NCBI GenBank assembly: GCA_001466705.2
Contig: LATX02000188.1
Span: 62,001-126,000, forward strand
DNA length: 64,000 nt
DNA from: Moniliophthora roreri
Lineage: Eukaryota; Basidiomycota; Agaricomycetes; Agaricales; Marasmiaceae
Direction of reading: 5' to 3'
Shown one piece after another: positions 53,201-64,000 of the stretch. Both the position numbers and the translations under genes were made by a program. The first letter of the stretch is position 1; the number at the start of each line of letters is the position of its first letter. Under the pieces are notes generated by a model that saw only the letters and a list, made by a program, of their open reading frames with translations, made no database searches and had not been told where the DNA came from.

Positions 53201-55145
53201 CATTACTTCCTCACCAGCAATGACATTATCCCCAGTGAACCATCAAACCCTACTCCAATGAGGGATAGCCAAATTGAGGCAGTAGATAAGGTTGAGGAGG
53301 ACATTGTTATGGGTATGTTGTTGTTGAACAATGACACTACCACAGATACTGTTCAAGTAGCTAACCTACCTGATGCAGACTCTGATTTGTCAGACATGGA
53401 GATGGTTGATATGGCACAAGGTTTGAATTTATATTGATACACATTATTGGTTTCCACTGACCTTGGACTTTGCAGGTAGCAAACAGATGATTGTCAATTC
53501 AATCAACACCAGTCTTCATGGGACTACTTAGGGCTGGAATCCAGATGAGGTTGAGAGATACATGGTGATAGATGCTTTCCAGTTTACAACCTGGTTTCAT
53601 AATCTACTGGCTGCTCATTCTATTGTCCCGGTTGATGAGGGAGGAATCATTGGAGTCTGAGATGGAAGAAGAAGAAAGTGAAGAAGACAAAGAGGAAGAA
53701 GAAGAAGAGGAGGAATCAGATAAAGCAGAAGCAGAAGCAGAATCAGAAGAAGAAGAGGAGGAAGATGACAGTACACTGAAAGTGTTGTCTCTTGCTCCAG
53801 TTGGTCAGGTAATTGTTATTTCTTCAAGGTTCGAGCTAAATGGCTAACAGTTTTATTAGCTGATCCATGGTGATGCTTTGACCTTTTTCTGACTACCTAC
53901 ATCACCATTGAATTATACTCCAATTTGATACAAGCAAAGGGACTTGGACGATTTCTTGAGTCTTGTCATCAAAAGCGGAGAAATGTCTCAACCTGATGCT
54001 GCACCTCGATGTAAGGGCATGATAAGGGTTGGCCTCATAAAACTGGAGTCTAACAAGGACATGAATCATTCAGTGAAGTACCTGTTGGAAGGGCAATACA
54101 ACAGTTTGTCCTATAAGGATTGACAGGCTGTTTTCCAAGATAAGCCCTTGGTCATATTGGGAGATGTATTGAAAAATGACTGTCAAACCCTAGAGATCAT
54201 CTTGACCATAGGCAATATTTGGTCGCCTCAAACAATACATAGTAAGATTTTCTTGCTACTTTGTGTGCATGAGCAACATCCAATGTTTGTGTCAGGGTAT
54301 TCTCCATCTTGTCTATGGACAAAAGCAATTCATCAACACAGATGTGCCATGTTATCACATAATGCTTGCAAGAATAGTCAAATATATCCATGATGTTGTA
54401 TGCAACAGGTTGGAGTGGTACCTCTCAAAATGCACAAGCAGTCAGATGGGTACAATATCTGATCTTCCAAATCTGTTGATGTTCATGAGTGTGCTTGACT
54501 TGTTGAGTATCTTGAACATCATAAGTTTCAGGCCAGCTCTTTGGCAAGAGACATATTCAGGCTCTGATTGTTTGGAGGACACAGAAGCTTATGCAAAGGC
54601 AAAGAGATTGGGAAAGGAGATCATCTGGTGGTTCAAGGCTAAGTGCATGATTGTTGTTGCCAAAGTGACATCTGATATGATTAAAGGGAATACAGAGCAA
54701 CCCAATGTCAAAATCAATGACATCCACATATCCTACTTTGTGCAACAGGCTGCAATGCTTATTCAACAGGCAGAAGAGGCCAAGGATAGGGGTGACGATG
54801 ATACTCTTCCTGGACCTGATGAGGTGAAGAATGCTATATATAAGTAATTCTCCATTTCTTCCCCTTTCATCAGCTTGTTAAAGAAGGCTCTTGTTGCGAA
54901 GGACAGTTAAGCTCAAAAGTGCCAGCAATTTTGAGTTCCATCCCAGTCATGCAGAATCTTACTCGTGGCATCACAAGTTGTCCATCGACAGAGAAGAATT
55001 TGATATTGTCCACTCAACACACAGTTGTGGTTCTGACAGTCATTACTGCAGCTTCACTAGTTTCTTGGGTGTAGATGCAGAGGGGGACAATAATAATGAT
55101 TCAGAGGAGGACAATGGAGATTCAGAAGAGGACAATAATGACTAG
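50226..55145 (+). pseudogene. Large multi-exon locus of unknown function
   Basis: A series of forward segments with coding character: a C2H2-like zinc finger, CPECN...GMYLHITKDH (50417-50480 region); 50581-51369 (MENDSFEFETAKESQPSN... to LELHGMTLYIDG, followed by a GTAGGT donor); 52739-53437 (YWHNVLYTALSISPLMLLS, SLWSRGVRRHVLTKVFNSLL, KPTDLFEVENMLWSKILSIV, FLEEVNAKRHLKPFDLEST, then acidic DADSDLSDMEMVD); 53620-53780, a run of Glu/Asp/Lys; 54140-54250 (KPLVILGDVLKNDCQTLEI); 54300-54847 (DVPCYHIMLARIVKYIHDVV, AKRLGKEIIWWFKAKCMIVV); and 54891-55145, ending in DSEEDN repeats and a stop. Short intron-like gaps separate them and stops or shifts occur. They may be one long gene or several. I recognise no enzyme or transposase motif. 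Exon limits are approximate. Confidence 0.45.
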
Positions 55146-56755
55146 ACAGAGAATTTTGAACTTTGTATATTACAGACATTATAGAGTGCATCTTGATATT
55201 TTATTTACCAAATATTTGTATTATATTATCTTAATCACTGTTTATTTTGTTGTAATTTTGTTGCCTAAATCAAATCTTGTACTACATTAATACCTGTGTG
55301 AAATGGTCTGAAATGACCTTAAACTAATAGAAATGATTTTAAACTATGTTAATATGACGGTGAGTAACTTGTAATACATTCACTCATATGCAGGCTAGCA
55401 TTTACATGCTCCAAACTATTTTTTCACCATCCAGATGACTATTTTGAGTATTAAGCACTCATCTCTACAGTCCAAATTGACTTTTTCGTTATTCCCAACA
55501 ATAAGTGCCCAGACATATGGAAGTTAGACACTAGAACATATGTGATCACAAAATCAACCTACATGACATATCTCAATAATGCCAAATTCATGATCTATGC
55601 CTCAGAAAACCCCTATACCGACTTTCTGAACATGTTGAATGTGTCATTGGGGGCTGCACAGGTTCATTTGGTATCATTTGTGGTACCTGAAAATGCACCA
55701 CCCACCCTTTCTTTGCCTGCCCTTTCTCTTACACAGCAATGACTCTCCTGCTCTATGCACTTGATCTTAGTTGTTATCCAACAGATTTTCGAGATGCTTG
55801 GTTCTCCAACAACCTGGGTATGTTATTCATCTTTTCTGGCCATTTTTTTTGGCTGATGGCTTGTAGATCTCATCTTCCACTGACAAATTCAAATTGACAT
55901 TCTTCAAGTCCTTCAGCTACTTTGATAAATGTGGGACAATATACTCATTCTGTATTATTGATGACAACGAACCCAATTTCTTATTCAAAATCAGAAGAAC
56001 CAGTCAGGCTTTGGAGATTAGAAAGTTGGAATAGGATTGACAGTGCCTGAGCAATGTACACATCTGGTATGACAGGGTCAATGTCAATCATTCACATCAC
56101 GTTGGTGAGTTTTTTGCGTATTCTTCATTTTCAAAATGCTAATATGAACCCTAGAGCACTTGGTTCATCTCGCATTGATGTCTCATGGGTATGAGAGAGT
56201 CATTAAATGTTGCTCTGATTGTAAGTTTTTTGGCTCCGCCTTTAATTCGCATACTGATATCTGTTATAGATGGGAAAAAACATCAGGAAATCTTTTGTCT
56301 CCTGAGCCCAGATGCTTGGGAAACGATAATTAAGCCTTTAATTGAGAAGATCAATGCAGATGTTGAGAATGGGGCATAGTGTACTGTCCATGTTTTCTTG
56401 CTTTCTTGTTGCTTTGTATGGTATTTTCGTTATTGAATTGCTTAACCCACTACTGTCTTTGGTGCTAGTGCATACAATCTGTGTTAGTCACTTACAGTTG
56501 ATCTCATATGACATTGAGAGGCTTCAGCAATGTCATAGCCATGTTCAGCAGGTTGAGAAACCTTAGGAGAGGTCTCCTAGGGGCTTCTGGGTCATTGGTT
56601 GAGGTTGTAAATTGGGTTACACTTTGCAGCTAGCTATAGGCATTATTTGCAAAGTGGGCTCCAAATCCGATAAGCAGAGGCTTGTTCCTAAGGTATTTGA
56701 TGTTGAAGGGCCCATTTGTAGTGCTTTCAAAGCTGGTGGCATCCTCTCTGACTCA
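55146..56755 (+). other. Coding-like fragments, unassigned
   Basis: Forward fragments at 55542-55742 (MTYLNNAKFMIYASENPYTD, LGAAQVHLVSFVVPENAPP), 55745-56040 (DFRDAWFSNN, STDKFKLTFFKSFSYFDKCG, IIDDNEPNFLFKIRRTSQA) and 56260-56379 (GKKHQEIFCLLSPDAWETII). They read like exons separated by short introns but with stops. Unrecognised. 56380-56755 shows nothing. Confidence 0.35.
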
Positions 56756-57180
56756 GTACATCAACTTTTTTTGTATCTCCTTCCCAACTTTCCACCTGTA
56801 TCTACACCCATGTTCACAGCACCAAATACAACACTGCAGAGGTTGAAATTTGTGGTATTTCAGGTCTCCAAATCCAGTGCTGACACCTCTGAAATGTTCT
56901 GTCTTCATGTGAACTCAGTATGTCGACTTCTTCCTATCTTCTTCCCAACTTTCCACCCATATCTACACCCACATTCACAGCACCAAATACAACACTGCAG
57001 AGGTTGAATTTGTGGTATTTCAGGTCCCTGAATCCAGTGCTGACACCCCCAAAATGTTCTGTCTTCATGTGAACATGCTACATCCACTTCATTCCATCTT
57101 TCTCTCTAACCCTATATCAACATTCTCTGAAACAAAAACAATGCCAGAGGAATAGATTCTAGAGTTCATGGTGTACCTGA
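56756..57180. repeat. Tandem repeat, unit ~161 bp (two good copies, third diverged)
   Basis: 56756-56916 and 56918-57077 share TTCCCAACTTTCCACC..TATCTACACCCA, TTCACAGCACCAAATACAAC, CTGCAGAGGTTGAA, TTTGTGGTATTTCAGGTC and AATCCAGTGCTGACACC...CTGTCTTCATGTGAAC. A third, weaker copy follows to about 57180. Differences are few between the first two units. Confidence 0.85.
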
Positions 57181-58320
57181 ATCCATTGCTGAGGTCTGCA
57201 TAGCAATCGGAGTTGATATGAATGAGATATGGTGATGTCACTCTTTCTCTCCTCAACTTCAGACTCCAGACACTGACAACCAATGAAAGAGCCTCTGAGA
57301 CAACAGCTACAATGAATCTGCCATATGATCCATCTGCAGAGGCTGTAACATAGCTGGTCTCTGCTGCTGAAACTGCAAGAAGTGGATACAGGTGATGGTT
57401 GTGATAGCAAGTCCCATAGCAAAAGAATGACAACAGCGACAGACTCACTGACATGACTGTTGAGTTCAGTGACCTGAGAAATCCCAGAAGACACTTCCTG
57501 GAGTCTGTAGAGCAAGCTGTTGGTTTTGGGTAAATGTGGTATGAGGTGGAGGTGGTAACAGTTGCAATATCGATATAAAGATGATGTCCCAAGTCTTTGT
57601 AGACATCATTTTCAGAATCTACAGCCTGAAAAAGCCCCCTATGTGTTGTCTGGTTGAATTCAGAGTCATTGTTTGTGCTGGTGCAGATTGACTTTGGTGT
57701 GGGGAATGTTCCATGAAGTGGTGGATCTTCAATATTAGCGACAGTTGCATAGGGTATGTAGATGATGTAAATAGATTAAATATACCTGCAAAAGAAGTAC
57801 CAAGGTCAGTAGTGCACAAAAAAAAACACTTTTGGCACACATCTAGTTACCTGGTCAATAACACATCTCCCTTCCAATCCTTCTTCCTTCTGCCTTTCAT
57901 GTAGCTATGATATGATCCTATAGTAGGTGTAGCAATGAGAAAAAGTACAATATACAAATGATAGCATACCTTTTGTGCTCACATTTGGCAGTCGTGGTAG
58001 TTAGAGAAAAAGAACATGTGTCACTTCATGACACACAATTGACAGTAACAACAGTGCCTGAGGACCCCAATAATTGCATTTGGAGGTTTTTTGGGTCGCT
58101 GAACATGATTGTGATCTCAGTGAGACCACCACACATCACTATTGTTGGCATTATGGTTGCTCACTGCACATGGCCTCTCATCTGGATACCCAACCACCAG
58201 GAAACTTCTATAGCCTCTGGAACAATGGCTACAACAAATTCATTGTTACCTCAGTTCACAGAGGCTGCAGGAAGGATGGAGAATGGGTAGAAATAGGGGT
58301 GAGGAGGTGAGGTATGTAGT
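57181..58320. other. Unassigned region with diverged internal repeats
   Basis: A reverse ORF (57592-57089, 167 codons) has hydrophobic stretches (VSLSLLSFFCYGTCY, FIVAVVSEALSLVVSVW) but no recognised family. Segments near 57290-57370 and 58205-58290 share ACAACAGCTACAATGAAT/ACAATGGCTACAACAAAT and CAGAGGCTG words, so the region may be old repeat DNA. No gene is claimed. Confidence 0.3.
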
Positions 58321-58647
58321 AAGTGCCATAATGTCGAAATGACATCAGCACTGGCTTCGTTGACATCTGCATCATATTTAGCAACCCAGACTATACCAGT
58401 CTGACAGAAAATATTGGTACCTGAATGGAGTGGTGAGTGGTGAAGCTATAGCTTCTTGTATTTCAGATGCTGATTTACTTCTCTATTCATAGAACTGGTG
58501 AGTATTCATATGATGATGGTTCAGAAGCAAGAGTGGCAACAAAATGTCTCACTCTTATTATTGGGACTGGAAACCCAGTACTGATGCATAATTGTGACTA
58601 CACTGGGCTGGCACGTAATCATGATTACTGACAATACTAGTGGAGGA

Positions 58648-58688
58648 AAATAAATAAATAAATAAGTAAATAAATAAATAGAAATAAG
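58648..58688. repeat. TAAA-type microsatellite
   Basis: About ten imperfect copies of AAAT/TAAA, with one TAAG variant and one ATAGAAAT end. Confidence 0.9.
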
Positions 58689-61600
58689 AAGCCAGTTGAG
58701 AATGCTAATCTGAATGGAGTATAACAGATCACTCAGACAGCACAACAGGATCACAGGCCTTGGCTGGGGATGACCTGACCAAGCACAAATTTCTCGTTAC
58801 ACTTCAAATTTGTAATTATTGATAAAGAGATGGAAGCAGTGGGTCAATCATAGTTTCAAGCAACAAAATGATGAAGGGTCACCCTTAAATATAAAAAGAA
58901 AGTTGGGTGATTTGCATCAAGAATACCATTCTACTGTAATATTGAAGCAATGAATGTGAATGTAAATATAAAGACCCACTGATTGATGTCCAGCATGTAT
59001 TTGACTTTAGCACTCCAGCCAAACACCCAGTAGTCCCAATACTAGATACTGGATACCCACCTTGGACTCAAATGACCATTCAGCCTCCTCTAGACTATGG
59101 CCACCAGTACTCCAGAGGGTCAGATATCTCATAGAAAGGTGTCCTTGATAAGTACCTAGTGCCATTATTCATCCAGTTCACATTTACATTTAAGGATTCA
59201 GATCAGAACAGCACCCAGACCATGGAGAACCACCTTGGACACCACAAATTGGCAAGAATATTGTATCCAATCATGATATACACCTCAAGAGATGTCTGAT
59301 ACACCTAGATACCCAAACTACTGCTCTCTTCATACAGTCTGTTTGGTATATGAAGGTAGTTAATATGCCAGCTTTGCCATATTTCCTCTGACTCAAGTAA
59401 CCTGGATATCTTTCCACCAGTAAGAATTGAAGGCCAGCTCAAAAGAAAGTCATGTACCTTCAAATTATAACTCTTTCTGTCTATCAAAGTCCTCCATGAT
59501 GCTTGAGAAGTCTGAGAACAAGTGCATTCATGTGAGTCCAGGTAGAATCACCATAGAGGTGGTTGGTTGAGAAAGTGGTTTAGAGGTGGAGAGGCAGGAA
59601 GGCAGAGTTAGGGTCTTCATCAGAGATACACAATGCTTTGTAGACTAAGAGTGAGAGTGAGATTTATATAATCTGTTGTTAAAGTTGTAATATCACAGTA
59701 TTCAAGGAGCAGCAGTAGAGGTGAATAGATTGCAATATCAATGATAGTCAATAGGAATGGTGGTATCAGATAGAGGGGGTAGTGGGAGTGCAAGGAAGAG
59801 AACTTCATGTCTGAGTCACCCTGAGCATGGATTATGAGGACAGGAAATGAAATGAATTGAATAATCTGTACTTACAGGTGATGTGGTGAATTGTAGAGAG
59901 AGGTAGCATGCTGAGAGTTGGAAATGTGTCTTTAATGAAGAAAGGGATTGTGTTGACCATTCGGATAGGTGTCTTTGATATGCTCCATATATCTTCTGAC
60001 AGGGGAAGATGGACCTTTGATTGTATTTCTTATTCTACAACTGAAATAATATGTTAACATAAGAAAACATTGTTATAGAATAGTAGAGACTTACATGCCT
60101 ATAACATATCTCTAACATAGGATGATTGGGAGTCCATGTAGCTATCTTTTCAGAACCCCCACATTTTCCTATTGGCCATCTTTAAGATTTTGTGCGACTC
60201 TCTAGCACCAAGGCAGTTTTTCAGATGGCACTCTCACATGCAACCTATGTACTTTTTCTCCCCTCCAATGCTATTGTAGATCTGTCTCTCCCTCCATATG
60301 CCATACATCTTATGTGACTGTGAGATATGAGTGTTCTGGTACTAGATATAGCCCAGAGAAAGAAAAAAAGCATACCATCCCTCTAATTCAGAAGCTCTCA
60401 GACAGTCCTAAATAATCAGATGGGAAAGGGCATCAGATTACTATAATGCTATTTTTTCAGATAACACTCAGACAGAGCTGTAACTGATTCAGTTCATCTT
60501 TTCAGACATGTTGACAGTAAATCAGAAAGCCTAGTATTTCAGCTATTCCCACTGATATGCCAAATTTATAAACTTTATAATTTTCACATATATAAACATC
60601 ATTTGGACACAGTTGAACAGTTGAAATGATAATAAACATGGAAATAGAAAGACTGATATAAGCCTGAGTAATCAGTCAAAACCTATATACACTTGGTGGC
60701 ATGAAACTATAAGTTAATTTGCACTTATAGTATCCCCCACATAGGTACCAAGTCACTTATAGGCCCCAAATATTGTGCATTGAGCATCCCAAAACCTGTA
60801 GGGACCTCTATACAGTGTTGTTTTCTAAGAAATGTGCTGATAGTTAAACATATATATGGTATACCAAGGGGATATTTTACTTTTAAACAACTTTCATTTA
60901 CTCTCAGAGGATTCATTCAAGCTCAGGATGATACCTATGATATATCAAGAGAGAAGACATAATGATATCTTAACCAGATTGATAATAAAGTATTAAAACA
61001 AATAGATGATTACTCCAAGATTGAAGAATGTGATAGCATGGATATCTGATAGGACAGACAGCTACAATGAAGCAACAAGGAGATAGGAACAAGTTTGTCA
61101 AATATGACTAATGAAACAAGGAAATATTTGATGATTCATGCAGAAGTAAGAAGTAGTTCTGATCATTGAAAAACAGAACAAGGAACTCCTGTGCAGTTGC
61201 AACAGATTCTGAACCTGGATACCCATATACTGCATGGAGAGCCTAGCTCAAGTTGTGCATCTGATACCTGAGAATGTATTTATTAGTGACCCATATACTT
61301 ATATATGGTATGGAGTCACTGCTGTGACATAGAATTGAACCTATATACATTTATTTTATGACTTTCCCTGTGACCCATATAATATATACCTAGTATTATA
61401 ATTTTATTGTGAATATTTGTTTCCAGCAGTATATAAGGACAGCCATTTTCATAGGTTCAAGCAAGAGGAATCTGCCCCACCACTATGCAATTTGTATGTA
61501 GTTATTGTTTGTGTAGAGAATTACATTCAATCAGATTTTCCTTATCATATCAGGCTCTAGGGACTCAGAGTAGACCTAGTTGAAATATAAGACTACAATC

Positions 61601-64000
61601 CAAACTTAATAGTAACAGCAAAGCCAGATATTTGCTCTGCTCTTTAATGTATAGTTGTTTTCAAGCTTAAGAGAAGACTTTGTATCAGAGAGTTTTGTTG
61701 ACTTTCTGGGAACAGCTAGTGTTTTGCTAGTGTTGATGCAGCTTAGAGAGAGCTCAGGCTACATTTGAAGTAGAAGTTTTCCTGCTTAAGTGTCTTATAT
61801 ATTACAACCAAGAAGGTTGTATCCAGTACAAGAGGTACTGTAGTTCTTGATTACTGGAGTTATCACTCCAGAAACCCAAGTAAGAGTCTAAGTGTGGTAA
61901 CTCTGATTACACTGAATCACACTCTGCACCCCACCACACACACACAGGCAGATCTGATCAACAGATCAGCTCTTTTGTGTAGCAGATTTTAGTGGTATTA
62001 ATATGCTGGCCTTTGGTAATAAGACTATACTTGTTATAATCCACCTGATTGGTCCACATTTAAGGTTGAGAGCCTCCTTGATGAGAAGTAATACCTCTTA
62101 CTGCAGAGAACATTGAATAGGTGAAAAGAAAGGCAAACTGTACCCAGAAAAAAAGAGTACTTCTCATTGTCACCATAATGGTTATTAGGATTTGGAGAAC
62201 AGTCATTAAAATTAAATGCAAATCTAAGTAGGTTTTTTATGTGTAGTGAACTTCCTCCAAAGTGTCAGTCTCATAACTGTTTTGTGTTTGAATATCTACA
62301 GACCATATGCATGTTATCAGATTTTCCCCACAACATGTGAGTAAGAGGGCTGAACATTTAGGTGTGGCAAATAACTCATGTCATAGTGGTAGGTTTGGAG
62401 GTTATGGCTAGGAACACAGAAGTATGAGAAGGCAGTCTATAGAAGACATTGAGCTGCTCATCAGGATATAGGTGCTAAAGTAGTTATTGGGACAGATGGT
62501 ACCAAGTCTTGTGCAATGATTACACATGATTATCCATATTGCATATAGGACTTGCTCTTGACACCTCCTATAAAAACTGACCCTTGGGGGAATGCTAGCA
62601 TCTCAAATAGTGTATCTTGAGCTTGCTACAGGGATAACATGAAGTAAAAGCACCACTGAAGAGAGAAATGAGCTGGGTAATTGAGTGTAAGCATGAACAA
62701 AGCATACATTTTCAATCAATCTGCTGCTTGAAGCATGACAGACTGAAGAACTATAAGATTGATTGAGTATCATGTCTTTGGCATCATATTAACAAAAAGA
62801 TACACCAATAGCTACAAGACTCAATCCACCCTACATCTCCCTCAAGTTCAAGTTTAGAATACAAACCACCTATGATGTAGCTGTGTGGCATGGAAATACT
62901 GAAACAGGTGGTTGAGGCAGCAGTAATGAGAATTGGTGAATTATAGTGTTCAGATAATGGTGCCGCAACACAGGATGCTAATAGTAAAAGCCTCCTCTCC
63001 AACACTCATGTCTTCTACTCAACCAATCTGAAGCTGCCTCTATGCAAGAAAGATAAGGAGTTGCTGTGTGATACTCAAAAGCTGAGTGGGTGTTCGTTGA
63101 TAACAGTGATCTGGCCTTTTGGCCTATGTTGAGCTTGACTCAGGTAAAAGAAGTGTTGAATTTGGTTGAATTTAGGATTTGAAAATAGTGGTATAGAGAT
63201 CATGGTGGTTTGATGCTGGCTGTAATGGGAAGGGGGGTGAAGCTTGGTACTTAGCTGAGCATTTGCCTATTGTCAACTTGGATTGGCTACTTATTACAGA
63301 GTAGGAATGTGAGTAGTTGCTGGGCATGTTTTGATATAAATTGTGATGCAATGGAGATGGGAAAGGGAAAAATATATGGTATGCTTGATAGACTTATTTA
63401 AAAATGTCCTCTTTGAGGTGAATAAATGAAGGACACTCACTACAATGACTTATTATTAACTGACATTGAATCCTTCAGTCCAGTAATATTGATCACCTTC
63501 TAACCTCTTCACAGCAGGCCAGCTGACAGGTCAAAACACAGGAATAGTACCAGCCCACTGAGTATGAGAGAAGTATAATTGTTATAGAGACAGGTTGAAG
63601 TTTGCAGCTTGCAGTTGCATAAAAATCATAATGTGAACATGCATTAGCCACCATTCAAGACATCAACCATTAGTACAATTTTGTTAGTGTGCCTGCTATG
63701 TTTGTGTTCTCTGGTAATTGTTATGTTCATTCATCACACTTCTGAAGCATAGAAAATGTCCATGCACAAACAGTATAAAGACAACTGAGAGTAAAAGAAG
63801 ATGAGTTTGTACTCAATCCAAGACAAACCACAAGCTCACCATTGCACAAAGTCCAATAACATTTGGACACTACTGTGGACTCGGACTCAATCTGCATCTC
63901 TTGTGATCACCACAGCACAGAAATTGATTGCAATGGGATTGACCCATGTTTTAGCTATCTGATTGCTAGAGCTGATCAAAAGCCATATACAAGAGTAGGA
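58689..64000. other. A+T-rich DNA without supported genes
   Basis: No frame longer than 75 codons and none with recognised content. A possible LTR remnant lies at about 61260-61620 (TATATAAGGAC box; see 40127-42966). A CACACACACA run is at 61935-61946 and a small hairpin AGATCTGATC-AACAGATC at 61950-61971. The remainder shows nothing that I can support. Confidence 0.5.

Noticed and set aside
53640..53780. Glu/Lys-rich run as a coding minisatellite of special function
   Set aside because: Simple acidic runs like this are common in nuclear proteins and the frame is uncertain, so no function is claimed.
57089..57592. 167-codon reverse ORF with hydrophobic stretches as a membrane protein
   Set aside because: No family resemblance, it overlaps diverged repeats, and neighbouring frames look equally open.

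Overview
The window reads as a transposon-rich, gene-poor piece of a filamentous basidiomycete genome, most likely a mushroom-forming Agaricomycete. Support for this is the short GT-AG introns (48 and 56 nt in the one intact gene), chromodomain Ty3/gypsy elements, PIF/Harbinger transposons with a Myb/SANT-like partner gene, and decayed multi-KOW (Spt5-like), SNF2 and 2OG-oxygenase-like genes of types I associate with expanded families in mushrooms. The species cannot be fixed from sequence alone. Single N characters at 18347, 27624, 31898 and 32278 sit at repeat boundaries, so local order there may be an assembly artefact.

Layout. 1-1746: the 3' end of a gypsy element (family A) with an extra downstream ORF and its 3' LTR. 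1867-3780: remains of one or more reverse-strand genes. 3824-4453: a nearly perfect palindrome that is the core of a longer inverted duplication. 4460-7953: a decayed multi-KOW Spt5-like gene. 8549-9930: a dead PIF/Harbinger transposase. 10035-20262: a reverse-strand family A gypsy element broken up by a solo LTR, by a 3.5 kb block holding a ~90-bp satellite and a third gypsy lineage, and by other insertions. 20262-31757: a mosaic of a second gypsy family (B, 718-bp LTR), containing an intact Myb/SANT-like gene of a Harbinger transposon. 31811-32277: half of an 87-bp inverted repeat and a fold-back minisatellite. 32279-39436: an almost complete, very recently inserted family A element (1 difference between LTRs over 309 bp). 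39612-40126: a 2OG-Fe(II) oxygenase (TET/JBP-like) relic. 43200-45100: a SNF2 ATPase relic. 46134-49079: more family B. 50226-55145: a multi-exon locus of unknown function. 55146-64000: mostly featureless, A+T-rich DNA with a tandem repeat and a microsatellite.

How the parts fit. Almost nothing looks like a working host gene. Only the Myb/SANT-like ORF (21342-22531) and the gag frame of the young gypsy element (32697-34025) are uninterrupted. The most informative element is the one at 32279-39436. It has a gag frame ending in a candidate -1 ribosomal frameshift site, one long pol frame broken only by TGA codons, a chromodomain integrase, and an unusual 3' accessory region with tandem CCHC zinc knuckles in one frame and a second long frame open over the same DNA. 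A second copy of that accessory region at 1-1100 shows the same two-frame arrangement. Many dead frames here are interrupted mostly by TGA, which suggests C:G to T:A decay of CGA or TGG codons.
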